Assembly (NCBI GenBank): GCA_023128195.1
Contig: JAGMEL010000148.1
Location: 1-33,299, forward strand
Origin: Caldifarciminota bacterium
GTDB lineage: Bacteria; Hydrothermota; Tepidihabitantia; SM23-42
Direction: 5' to 3'
Length of the DNA stretch: 33,299 nucleotides
The translations under genes and the position numbers were made by a program. Below the pieces are notes generated by a model. The model made no database searches, had not been told where the DNA came from, and was given only the letters and a program-made list of their open reading frames with translations. Shown one piece after another: positions 16,048 through 23,494 of this stretch (the stretch's first letter is position 1; every line of letters begins with the position of its first letter).

Positions 16048-16775
16048 TGTGGAAGAAGAAAAAATCATCTCACTACATTTTTAATTATCACAAGGGCTCT
16101 TTGGCTGAGAAAAATATTGATGAAATAATAGAACTTCAGGAGAGTTGCTATGAATATATATGCGAGGTGCTAAAGGTAAAGATGAATAGAATAATTCACT
16201 ATTTTCTTTGTGAATCACCTGAAGAGGTAGGGAGGATGTACGGAGATGATGAACCTGTTAATGGAATTATTAAAATGCCTGATAAAATTTATGCAGTATA
16301 TAATGAAAAGGTAAAATGTATTGGTTTTCACGAAGATGTTCATTTAATATCCTATAATACTCTGGGAAAGCCCAAACAAACTTTTCTTCGTGAAGGTCTA
16401 GCTATGTTTTTTGATAAAGTTTGGTGGAGAATACCGAATGAAGCATGGGTGCAAGTTTACATTAACACGGGGCTATATCCTAAGTTGTCAACATTAACAG
16501 AATATGAAGAGTTTCATCGTTACAAAGATATAATTACCTATCCGATAGCAGGTGTCTTTGTAGATTATCTTATTTCTATTTTCGGAATTGAAAAATTTAA
16601 AGTTTTTTTTAAAACGGTTGATGAAAATTTTGATAAATGTTTTTTAAAGACATTTAGTATTTCTTTGAAAAATTTTGAGGATAAATTGACGAAATATGTA
16701 AAAATCATTGAGTATAATAAATGTATTTATGATGCTATCTACGAGCACTTGAAGAAAAATAGATTACTAAAATGA
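16047..16775 (+). CDS. Gluzincin-like HEXXH protein (peptidase MA-type), module 1
   Basis: 242 aa from ATG 16047; an in-frame TTG at 16035 would add four residues. Zinc-metallopeptidase signature H95-E96-D97-V98-H99, followed by the gluzincin third ligand E116 in REGLAMFF, the arrangement of the peptidase MA/M1-like superfamily. The N-terminus has the YIFNYHKGSLAEKNIDEI element typical of these domains. It has no signal peptide of its own, though the 18-codon frame just upstream could once have supplied one. Inferred to be a zinc peptidase; substrate unknown. Same general class as 21313-21996, but the two proteins are very divergent. Codon use is notably AT-rich. Confidence 0.7.
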   Translation: MWKKKKSSHYIFNYHKGSLAEKNIDEIIELQESCYEYICEVLKVKMNRIIHYFLCESPEEVGRMYGDDEPVNGIIKMPDKIYAVYNEKVKCIGFHEDVHLISYNTLGKPKQTFLREGLAMFFDKVWWRIPNEAWVQVYINTGLYPKLSTLTEYEEFHRYKDIITYPIAGVFVDYLISIFGIEKFKVFFKTVDENFDKCFLKTFSISLKNFEDKLTKYVKIIEYNKCIYDAIYEHLKKNRLLK

Positions 16776-16785
16776 GGTTGTGAAG

Positions 16786-16836
16786 ATGAGAATTAATAAA
16801 AAAGTGATAGAGAAATATTTGAATAAATGGCAGTAA
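16786..16836 (+). pseudogene. 16-codon remnant of the SprT-like gene
   Basis: The frame reads MRINKKVIEKYLNKWQ then TAA. It matches the first residues of the SprT-like protein at 22021 (MRMQVNKKTIEKYLNKWQ). Bases 16807-16833 are identical to 22048-22074 over 27 nt. Similarity then stops, so only the 5' end was copied or kept. It shows that modules 1 and 2 of this island share ancestry: each has a gluzincin-like gene followed by this sequence. Confidence 0.75.
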
Positions 16837-16875
16837 CTATATTGGTAGTTTTTGTATAAAAAATGAGGAGGACAT

Positions 16876-17251
16876 ATGATGACAGAGGGACAATATAGCA
16901 GACCAGAGGTTTACGAATCTGGCAAGGGGCTTAGAGATTTAATCGAACCCACAGGGGATAGAGGTTTTTAAACAGATTATCCCGGATAATCCTGAGATAA
17001 GAGAATTGGATATCGGAGGGGAAAAGGTGATATTGCCTAGGGGTATTTTCCTCTTTATGGCATATAGTATTGGATGTTTGTTATTGTTCATTGCCGCGAG
17101 CATTGCTACTGCATTGATTACAGGTGGTGTAAATCTGCTCCAGTCTAATTTTCACAGATTGGAGCAAAAAATAAATAAAGAAATTAGTAGTTTGAAGAGT
17201 AAAATGGATGAGATAACAGAGATATTTAAAAAGAAAAGCGATTCAGGATAG
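16876..17251 (+). pseudogene. Frameshifted gene for a small single-span membrane protein with coiled coil
   Basis: A strong GAGGAGG site precedes ATGATG (16876). The frame runs 31 codons (MMTEGQYSRPEVYESGKG...) to a TAA at 16969. If one G of the GGGG run at 16954-16957 is skipped, the frame continues as EPTGIEVFKQIIPDNPEIREL... into the open frame ending at 17251, giving one protein of about 124 aa. The downstream part has a transmembrane segment (ILFLFMAYSIG-like, about residues 56-80) and a heptad-rich tail (LEQKINKEISSLKSKMDEI). The alternative is translation of the 3' part alone from TTG 17006. A sequencing error, a real inactivating insertion, or +1 frameshifting are all possible. No family was recognised. 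Confidence 0.6.
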
Positions 17252-17288
17252 CAAATATTTTTGCAAAGAGATATTTTTAATTAATTAA

Positions 17289-18095
17289 TCAGAGGTAAGA
17301 TGATTTTATAGTATTGAGTATCAAATTTTTATCGAAAAGTCTTAATTCATTTTTATCTTCTAAAAATCGTTCAACATCTCTTTTCACTTTCTTAAAATCG
17401 ATTTTTTCAATTTTTTTACAGAGGAAATCCTTGAAATTATTTTTTTCAATTCTCACTATATTTTTATCAGTTTGTTTAATAGCGTTATTTAATAATAAAT
17501 AATTCGGCTCACTTTTTTTACTTAAATACCAAATAAGATCATAAAAATCTCTCCCTTTTGTGTATTTTCTATAGAAGCAGGCGTGAAGTTTTAAAGCATA
17601 AAGTGATGATAAGTCAAAGTGAGTTACAGTGAAAATATAGGTTTTATTGATTAATGTAACTTGCATAGTCCAGCCTTTTGGTGGATTGGTGTCAATCTCA
17701 AGACGGATGAGAATTTTGTGAGATTTAATTGGCGATAGGTTCAATTCATGTAATATGTTTTTAAATTTTATATCAATAGTTTGAACAATTTTCGAGTCTT
17801 TCTTTTTAATATCCAATTTAAACCCGTAATTTTCGAGTTCTCTATATAAATCTCCAGAAAACTTGTTGAATGTATAATTCTTTTTTTCGATGAGTGAAAA
17901 ATCCAGATCTTCAGAAAACCTTTTCAAATCGTAAAGAAGTCTTAGTGCGGTTCCACCAACAAAACTCAAATTCCTAAAATATCCCTTATTATAAATGATT
18001 CTTAAAATCAAGACCTGTAAAAATTCTCTCAAATAGTTGATTTTTTCCTCATTTGATTTTTTACTTTGCAATAATTTTTCAAGAATATCCATCAT
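17289..18095 (-). CDS. abiEii: AbiEii-type nucleotidyltransferase toxin
   Basis: 268 aa, toxin of the type IV toxin-antitoxin and abortive-infection family AbiE. The nucleotidyltransferase core is FVGGTALRLLYDLKRFSEDLDFSL (GG at 47-48, S61-E62-D63-x-D65). A later KGRDFYDLIWYLSKK block (about 180-195) is typical of AbiEii/AbiGii. Members of this fold transfer nucleotides, for example to tRNA 3' ends (the MenT relatives), and block translation. It starts 2 nt after the AbiEi stop, in the same operon. AT-rich, and located in the accessory island. Confidence 0.9.
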   Translation of the reverse strand: MMDILEKLLQSKKSNEEKINYLREFLQVLILRIIYNKGYFRNLSFVGGTALRLLYDLKRFSEDLDFSLIEKKNYTFNKFSGDLYRELENYGFKLDIKKKDSKIVQTIDIKFKNILHELNLSPIKSHKILIRLEIDTNPPKGWTMQVTLINKTYIFTVTHFDLSSLYALKLHACFYRKYTKGRDFYDLIWYLSKKSEPNYLLLNNAIKQTDKNIVRIEKNNFKDFLCKKIEKIDFKKVKRDVERFLEDKNELRLFDKNLILNTIKSSYL

Positions 18096-18097
18096 AA

Positions 18098-18727
18098 TTA
18101 CACCTCTTTAATGAATTTAACTAATAATTTAATGATATCCATAAACCTATAGTTCTTAAAGTTTTTCGCGTAGTTACTAATCTTTTTAACACTTAGAGAT
18201 TCTACATTTTGTAGGCGCAGGGATTCGAAGAATTCTTTATCTTTGTTGCCAAACAGAGAGCGGTTTAGATAGGTGAAGTCAACCAATGCCTTTTCTGGCT
18301 CGGCAATAAAATAATTTAAGCCATTTTCGTCCTGTAATATTCTATAACCAGTAAAACACGTGATTTTGACACGTTGATAAATAAACCTGCCAAATTTATT
18401 CTCGAACATCATAGTTTTCTTCGGAGAGACAGAAGTTACGTCAGCAACTCGTTCTGGAATCAGGTCATAAAATCCAAGTGCATATTCTGTACTAATATAA
18501 GAAGGTTCATATAATTGATTTGCCAGAAACGTACGGGATGGTGTGATTTTACGGTCAATTTCATTTAAGATATACAATCCCTTCTTTAGTTTAATTACCA
18601 GTCCTTTTTTCTGCCATTTAGTTAGCTGATTTCTCAACACCTGCCTGTTTTCTCCCAGACTGTTAAGATGACTGGTAGAAAATATAGGAAAACCAATTAC
18701 TTTCTTTTTAAATTCTAAATAGTTCAT
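18098..18727 (-). CDS. abiEi: AbiEi-type antitoxin/transcription regulator
   Basis: 209 aa from the ATG at 18727. The frame is open to 18838, but that start would lie upstream of the promoter and adds a non-family segment. The N-terminal winged helix (FPIFSTSHLNSLGENRQVLRNQLTKWQKKGLVIKLKKGLYIL shape, about 12-55) is followed by the AbiEi C-terminal domain with PSYISTEYALGFYDLIPE and FIAEPEKALVDFTYL. AbiEi proteins bind inverted repeats in their own promoter and neutralise AbiEii without a stable complex. Upstream gene of the bicistronic pair. Confidence 0.88.
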   Translation of the reverse strand: MNYLEFKKKVIGFPIFSTSHLNSLGENRQVLRNQLTKWQKKGLVIKLKKGLYILNEIDRKITPSRTFLANQLYEPSYISTEYALGFYDLIPERVADVTSVSPKKTMMFENKFGRFIYQRVKITCFTGYRILQDENGLNYFIAEPEKALVDFTYLNRSLFGNKDKEFFESLRLQNVESLSVKKISNYAKNFKNYRFMDIIKLLVKFIKEV

Positions 18728-18764
18728 TTCTTTAAATAATCCTTTTTTATTATTTACAGAAATA

Positions 18765-18792
18765 ATTATACATATATATCTTATATTGTCAA
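18765..18792 (-). promoter_or_regulatory. Consensus promoter of abiEi-abiEii
   Basis: Minus strand: perfect TTGACA (18787-18792), 16 bp, perfect TATAAT (18765-18770). The alternating AT spacer (ATATAAGATATATATG) could serve as an autoregulatory operator. The transcript start near 18758 rules out the longer upstream start of abiEi. Confidence 0.75.
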
Positions 18793-18887
18793 GCGTAAAA
18801 TTGAAGATTTTTGAAAAGTCCAGAAATCTCGGTCCCATTTAATTGCTAAATTAGCTGAGTCCTCTTACCTTTTTTGAAATACTAATT

Positions 18888-19093
18888 TGTCATTGCGAGG
18901 AACGAAGTGACGAAGCAATCTCCTAAATAAAGTAAGCCGTTGAAAAAACATGATATTGCTCATTCGAAGTATATTGAGATTGCCACGCGGACTCCGCCCA
19001 TTGGCGGGATTCGCTCGCCCTGTTAAATAGAAACTACAAGAGAGGAATTAATCATTCTGTGGAAATTGTTATTTAACGGGGCGAGCAATGACA
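18888..19093. repeat. Palindromic interspersed repeat (TGTCATTGCGAGGAACGAAG type)
   Basis: Begins TGTCATTGCGAGGAACGAAGTGACGAAGCAATCTC-like (18888-18922, described here in parts) and ends GCAATGACA (19085-19093), the complement of its first 9 bases. Internal features: GAGATTGCC at 18976; a CCGCC/GGCGG hairpin (18994-18998/19003-19007); and 17-bp inverted arms 19013-19029 / 19070-19086 matching at 16 positions. This class of sequence is scattered through many unrelated bacterial genomes as a non-autonomous palindromic element. No coding region. Confidence 0.75.
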
Positions 19094-19170
19094 AGAGCCA
19101 TGATGCTATAGAAAAACAATATTGATAATGCTTTACAAAAAGTGGAGAGGAATCAGCTAAATCTCAACTC

Positions 19171-19198
19171 TTGACTATTTAAATAATTCTATTATATT
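19171..19198 (+). promoter_or_regulatory. Promoter of the secreted protein gene at 19216
   Basis: TTGACT (19171-19176), 16 bp, TATATT (19193-19198). The expected leader of about 11 nt contains the GAGGAGG ribosome site, just downstream of the palindromic repeat. Confidence 0.6.
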
Positions 19199-19215
19199 TA
19201 CAGAGAGGAGGAACA

Positions 19216-20073
19216 ATGAAAAAGTACTTTAATTTTCTAACCGAGTCTCTCATTTGTTTAGCGTTAGTAGTATGCGTTATATCAAATTGTGCTGAAGATT
19301 ACGATTATATAGAACTTCAATATGCTGATTTTATGAGTGAGTCATGTGATGACATAGCTGAGAATTTAGCAGAGGCATTAGAGGTTACACCTATTACTTA
19401 TTCAGGAAAGGTTATGCCTGGTTCGATTATCGATGAATTAGGTCAGGATCTAGAATTTCTAAAAGAAGGATTTCAATACATCGCAGTAAACGACGCTAAA
19501 ATTACTATCTATGTTGATGAAGATGATCAGCCTTATGTGATAACATATCTTCTAAGACGACAAGGGATATCAGAAGATTGGTCATATAATCAAGAAGAAG
19601 TAAATACCCATGTAAGGTCTGTACTAACGCAGGTTGGCATAACATTCGACGGTTCAGAGGATTTTTCATCTCATCAATGTGCTGGGATTTCTGTTGGTCA
19701 TTATTACGATATTTTAATAAAACAAACATTTGGTGAAATGCCTTTGGAATATCCGTACATCCATGCAGAAGTAGAGGGAGAGACAGGTGAAATAAACTTT
19801 TTGAAGATATGTAGATGGTATATTGATTTTGACGAAATCGATCATATCCTTTCAGATAATGACTTGGCATCAATAGCTGCAAATTATTTTAACTCAAGCT
19901 ATGAGGTTGTAGCAATATTAGATCTTGATGCAGATGGTTATTACATTAATAAAGATAGATTATGTAGGATGGTTGGACGCGCTTTAATTGATGAATGGGG
20001 TTCTTCCATGACTTTACTCATTGATATTCAGAGCGGAGAAATTGTAGATACAAAGAAAACCATCGTATATTAA
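19216..20073 (+). CDS. Hypothetical secreted (possibly lipo-) protein, PepSY-like
   Basis: 285 aa, not recognised. The N-terminus is a signal peptide (hydrophobic 12-22) ending VISN|C25. The Asn before Cys makes a poor lipobox, so either a lipoprotein or a plain secreted protein is possible. The mature protein is very acidic and Tyr-rich. It seems to have two or three alpha/beta repeats, each ending in a strand pattern like AEVEGETGEINFLK and LLIDIQSGEIVDTKK, which resembles PepSY-type inhibitor/sensor domains. It has its own promoter and a strong ribosome site (GAGGAGG). It lies between the AbiE pair and peptidase module 2; no functional link is shown. Confidence 0.55.
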   Translation: MKKYFNFLTESLICLALVVCVISNCAEDYDYIELQYADFMSESCDDIAENLAEALEVTPITYSGKVMPGSIIDELGQDLEFLKEGFQYIAVNDAKITIYVDEDDQPYVITYLLRRQGISEDWSYNQEEVNTHVRSVLTQVGITFDGSEDFSSHQCAGISVGHYYDILIKQTFGEMPLEYPYIHAEVEGETGEINFLKICRWYIDFDEIDHILSDNDLASIAANYFNSSYEVVAILDLDADGYYINKDRLCRMVGRALIDEWGSSMTLLIDIQSGEIVDTKKTIVY

Positions 20074-20131
20074 GTCATTAAAGCTACTGCTTGTTCCATT
20101 CATCTACGGATTTGGATAAGCGGGTGGAAGA

Positions 20132-20161
20132 AATTGTAGTTGCTCAATTTATTGGGTCATT
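20132..20161. repeat. 30-bp repeat upstream of peptidase module 2
   Basis: Second copy of the element at 15868-15897 (26 of 30 bases). It lies 62 bp before the secreted serpin-like gene. A GCAAAGG word follows downstream in both places. Confidence 0.6.
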
Positions 20162-20223
20162 TTATATACAGTTACAGAAGCAGGGCTGTACGCAAAGGAT
20201 AGAAAGTATGAAAGAGGTGATTT

Positions 20224-21294
20224 ATGTTGGTTGAGAAAAAGATAATATGTTTTTTATTGATATTATTATTAACTTCAATTTTGACAGGGCAAGAGATTAC
20301 TGCAATAGATTCGAAAGAACTGCAAAAAACAGTTATTACATCCCACATGGAAGCGGAAATTCAACCAGGAAAAAATCTTATTTACTGTTCTACTTTTCAA
20401 CTTGCATGGAATGATTTTCGAGATTCTTTCAGTATGCACCTTTCAGATGAACCAGAGGTCATTGAGTTATTGGATAAGAAGCTTTTTTCAAAAGAAGATA
20501 TATCAGAAGACTGCTATGTTGCCATGACGGGGCAAGGTAAAGAGATTGTTGAGAGAATAAATAAAGCCCTGAAAGAAAAATTTAAAGGCGAAGCATGGCT
20601 TCTTGAAAAATCACATGTTTTTGAAAATCACCCAGATCCTTTGTTTCTTGCATATGCTTTTTTATATAAAAATCTCATATTCCAAGAGGAATTTGAAGGT
20701 CTTAATGAGCCGATCTATTTTCAATCTAATGGCGAGCCTGTAAAGGTAAAGGCGTTCGGAATAAAAGAGTTTTCACCAGATAAAGAGAAACATCAAAATC
20801 TTGGAAAACAAGTTTCTATCCTTTATTATGATTTTGGTAAAACTGGTTTCAATTTTATTATTAAACTTACATCAAAATCACCAGATGATGAAATCATTCT
20901 TGCAAAAATAGAGTCAAAGAAAACATTGTTAGAAACGATTAAATCTGTAAATGAATGTATTAAGAATACTAAGCCTCGTGGTTTGGGGCACGGTGATGTT
21001 TTAAAAATTCCTAAATTAGATTATGATATCGGTCATCAGTATTCTGATATTGAACGTTATCTCGCTATGTGGGTCGATGGACCAGCAAAGGCTTATCAAA
21101 GGATTCGTTTTAAATTTAATGAAAAAGGGACAATAGTAAAATCTGAAGCAGCAGTTGGCGTGGAGTTTGAAGAAATAGTTACACACTTTCTAAATTTTGA
21201 TAGACCATTTTTGATTTATTTAAAACAAAAAGATGCGAAATATCCCTATTTTGCAATGTGGATTGATAATTCTGAATTGATGCTTAAACAATGA
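20224..21294 (+). CDS. Secreted protein with serpin-like C-terminal region
   Basis: 356 aa with a clear signal peptide (hydrophobic 7-21, likely cleavage near TG|QE). The C-terminal third reads like the end of a serpin: LKIPKLDYDI, then IRFKFNEKGTIVKSEAA (like the serpin hinge E-x-G-T-E-A), then NFDRPFLIYLKQ and YFAMWIDN (like adHPFlFfI...iLFxGrv). The part between hinge and PFLIYL is only about 20 residues, shorter than a normal reactive loop. The N-terminal half (KNLIYCSTFQLAWNDF, DEIILAKIESKKTLLETI) recalls a conserved secreted family of unknown function. The next gene lies in the same frame after one TGA and 18 nt. A role as peptidase inhibitor or partner is inferred only. Confidence 0.6.
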   Translation: MLVEKKIICFLLILLLTSILTGQEITAIDSKELQKTVITSHMEAEIQPGKNLIYCSTFQLAWNDFRDSFSMHLSDEPEVIELLDKKLFSKEDISEDCYVAMTGQGKEIVERINKALKEKFKGEAWLLEKSHVFENHPDPLFLAYAFLYKNLIFQEEFEGLNEPIYFQSNGEPVKVKAFGIKEFSPDKEKHQNLGKQVSILYYDFGKTGFNFIIKLTSKSPDDEIILAKIESKKTLLETIKSVNECIKNTKPRGLGHGDVLKIPKLDYDIGHQYSDIERYLAMWVDGPAKAYQRIRFKFNEKGTIVKSEAAVGVEFEEIVTHFLNFDRPFLIYLKQKDAKYPYFAMWIDNSELMLKQ

Positions 21295-21312
21295 GACTGC
21301 ACTATACATATT

Positions 21313-21996
21313 TTGCAAGGTCAAACAGAAAAACCATATATGATTGAGCAAGGCGTTTATAAAATCCCATTAGTTTTACCAGCATCACTTGAACCGCAAA
21401 GAAAGAAGTTTGATAAAACATTAGCAGCTGCTCAAAAGCGCCTTAAAAATTTTGCTGAAAAAAATGGCTGGGAAGCATTTATTAAAGAAAATTTTGTTGA
21501 CCATGCTGAAATCTTTGATAATAAAAATAGGTTTGACCAAACATTTCTAAAACTACATGATGAAAAGCCATCAACCAAGTTACCAAAGACAGTATCTGCT
21601 GCTTTGGAAAAAAGGATATTTATTGCCGTTTCACCGAAGTTGTATAGCAAAAACTATCCAGAGGGTATTGAAGAGAAATCCTTTGAAAAGCTGATAACGC
21701 ACGAGATGGCGCACAGACTCCATATCAGAATTCTTGATGGCGATGAACATGCAATGGGTCCTGTTTGGTTTTATGAAGGATTTGCAATATATGCGGCAGG
21801 ACAGTTTGAAAAATCCAGAGCAAAATTGAATTCTACTGAAATTTGGGAAATTATAAAAGAACAAGAAAGGGGCAGTTATAAAAATTATTCATTTGTTTTT
21901 CGTTATTTCCTAACCAGAGTCTCTATCAATGATTTGGTGGAAAGGGCAGGAAAAAAAGATTTTCTGGATTGGTTGAGGCAGGTTGATAACCAATGA
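21313..21996 (+). CDS. Gluzincin-like HEXXH protein, module 2
   Basis: About 227 aa if begun at TTG 21313; an in-frame ATG at 21340 gives 218 aa. Neither start has a ribosome site. The zinc motif is H130-E131-M132-A133-H134 with third ligand E155 in WFYEGFAIY, the gluzincin arrangement also seen at 16047-16775. The sequence before the motif (RIFIAVSPKLYSKNYPEGIEEKSFEKLI) is typical of these domains. No signal peptide remains. An ATG overlapping the upstream stop (ATGA, 21291) reads MRLHYTYFARSN... for 18 codons in another frame, suggesting that a coupled start and signal peptide were damaged. It is in frame with the upstream serpin-like gene apart from the TGA at 21292. Confidence 0.65.
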   Translation: MQGQTEKPYMIEQGVYKIPLVLPASLEPQRKKFDKTLAAAQKRLKNFAEKNGWEAFIKENFVDHAEIFDNKNRFDQTFLKLHDEKPSTKLPKTVSAALEKRIFIAVSPKLYSKNYPEGIEEKSFEKLITHEMAHRLHIRILDGDEHAMGPVWFYEGFAIYAAGQFEKSRAKLNSTEIWEIIKEQERGSYKNYSFVFRYFLTRVSINDLVERAGKKDFLDWLRQVDNQ

Positions 21997-22020
21997 TAAT
22001 AATAATCTGAGCAGGAAAAT

Positions 22021-22470
22021 ATGAGAATGCAGGTAAATAAAAAAACAATAGAGAAATATTTGAATAAATGGCAGGATATCCTACGCCTTCGGGACTGGGA
22101 TATTGTGGTTAAGATCGTAAAAAAGAAATGGCGCAAGTCTGGCGATATAAAGATCGATCTTGAAGACAAAAAAGCAGTCCTGTTAGTAAATAATAAACCA
22201 AAATGTGACAATCTTGAAGAATTAGTAGTTCACGAATTGCTTCATGTGAAATTGTATGGCATGGACCAGATGATCGAAGACCTTTTGTCCATTATATACG
22301 GAAAAACGAGTAATAAAAAGAAAGACTTTGCCTACACTCAATTTATGTTGCTTTTGGAATCTACTGTTGAGGATCTAACCAAGGGTTATCTGTCTGCTGC
22401 AAAGAGTAAAAAATCACTATCATTTGGCAGGTTAAAAAATGCCATTGATAAAGAAATAAGAAATAAATAG
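22021..22470 (+). CDS. Small HEXXH protein, SprT-like
   Basis: 149 aa, cytoplasmic. Zinc motif H71-E72-L73-L74-H75 in LVVHELLHVKLYG, with E113 in LLLESTVEDL as possible third ligand. The N-terminal WQDILRLRDWDIVVKIV (about 17-33) is the SprT/SprT-like element (L-x-x-W-D-I). Such small predicted metallopeptidases are common in phages and mobile regions. It follows the gluzincin gene by 24 bp. Its first codons recur as a remnant at 16786-16836. A lysine-rich tail closes the protein. Enzyme activity is inferred from the motif only. Confidence 0.65.
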   Translation: MRMQVNKKTIEKYLNKWQDILRLRDWDIVVKIVKKKWRKSGDIKIDLEDKKAVLLVNNKPKCDNLEELVVHELLHVKLYGMDQMIEDLLSIIYGKTSNKKKDFAYTQFMLLLESTVEDLTKGYLSAAKSKKSLSFGRLKNAIDKEIRNK

Positions 22471-22499
22471 AAGGGATCGAGAAGTACCTTTTTGATACA

Positions 22500-22527
22500 T
22501 TGACAAAGATTATTATTACTCTATAAT
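22500..22527 (+). promoter_or_regulatory. Promoter of the cation efflux gene, ultra-short leader
   Basis: Perfect TTGACA (22500-22505), 16 bp, perfect TATAAT (22522-22527), then 11 nt to the ATG at 22539. The expected leader is about 5 nt, with no room for a ribosome site. Confidence 0.7.
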
Positions 22528-22538
22528 GTGATTCAAGA

Positions 22539-23462
22539 ATGGGAACCAAAATCACTGACAAATTAATTTCTTTGTTTCATCTTGATAAGGGTGATAAAAG
22601 GAAAAATTATGGTTATTTTGCCGGCATTATCAGTATTGTAGTAAATGTCATTCTTTTTGCTATAAAGCTTATTTTCGGGGTTTCTTTAAAAAGTGTATCG
22701 CTTATAGCCGATGCATTCCATTCACTTTCTGATGTGGTAACGTCGTTTATTGTTATACTCGGGTTTAAAATTTCCGCGAAGCCACCTGATAAAAAACACC
22801 CTTTTGGCCACGGCAGAGCAGAGCGTATTTTTTCAATTGTAATCGCCTGTATATTGATAATTATAGGAGTTGAATTTTTTATTAATGGCTTTAATAGACT
22901 TAGAAATCCGATTCCTATTGATTCTAACTGGCTAATTGTCATTGTTCTTCTTATTACAGTTCTTGTCAAAGAATTTCTTTCACATGTTTCTTTTGATCTC
23001 GGGAAGAAAATTAATTCGCCAACCTTGAAAGCAGATGCCTGGCATCATCGAACAGATTCTATTTCAACAGTTCTTGTGATAATTGGTTTTATACTCTATC
23101 GATTCGGGTTCTATTATATTGATGGAATTTTAGGTATGGTTATTTCTGTTCTCATAGCATACACCGGAATTTCGATTATTAAAGAATCAGGGAGTTTTCT
23201 TATGGGTGAAGCACCTTCTTTGTCTTTGTTTGAAAAAATAAAAGAAACTGCGTTGTGTTGTGATAGTGTCAGTGATGTACACCATGTCCATGTGCATGAC
23301 TATGGTGGAAAAATAGAGATTACACTTCACATACGATTAAACAAAAAAACACGTCTTGACAAAGCACACGAGAAGGCATCGCAAGTAGAAAAAGCAGTAA
23401 AGGAAAACATAAGAGGCGCAGAAGTAACAGTGCACATTGAACCTGAATTTAAAGAAAACTGA
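22539..23462 (+). CDS. Cation diffusion facilitator (CDF) transporter
   Basis: 307 aa, the family length. It exports divalent metals (Zn, Fe, Mn, Co or Cd) by proton antiport in the cytoplasmic membrane. It has six predicted membrane helices with the two tetrahedral metal-site motifs HxxxD: ADAFHSLSDV in TM2 and ADAWHHRTDS in TM5. GHGRAE lies in the TM2-TM3 region. The cytosolic C-terminal dimerisation domain (about 215-305) has DVHHVHVHDYGGKIEITLHI and ends VTVHIEPE. The His at the second site, with His next to it, hints at Zn or Fe/Mn, but specificity cannot be read by eye. It is the first gene after the island and starts from an almost leaderless promoter. Confidence 0.93.
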   Translation: MGTKITDKLISLFHLDKGDKRKNYGYFAGIISIVVNVILFAIKLIFGVSLKSVSLIADAFHSLSDVVTSFIVILGFKISAKPPDKKHPFGHGRAERIFSIVIACILIIIGVEFFINGFNRLRNPIPIDSNWLIVIVLLITVLVKEFLSHVSFDLGKKINSPTLKADAWHHRTDSISTVLVIIGFILYRFGFYYIDGILGMVISVLIAYTGISIIKESGSFLMGEAPSLSLFEKIKETALCCDSVSDVHHVHVHDYGGKIEITLHIRLNKKTRLDKAHEKASQVEKAVKENIRGAEVTVHIEPEFKEN

Positions 23463-23494
23463 TGAATGATTAGCTATTTATAAAATATAGAAAA

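Noticed and set aside
18728..18838. Longer N-terminus of AbiEi from 18838
   Set aside because: The consensus promoter at 18765-18792 would lie inside it, with transcription starting after that codon.
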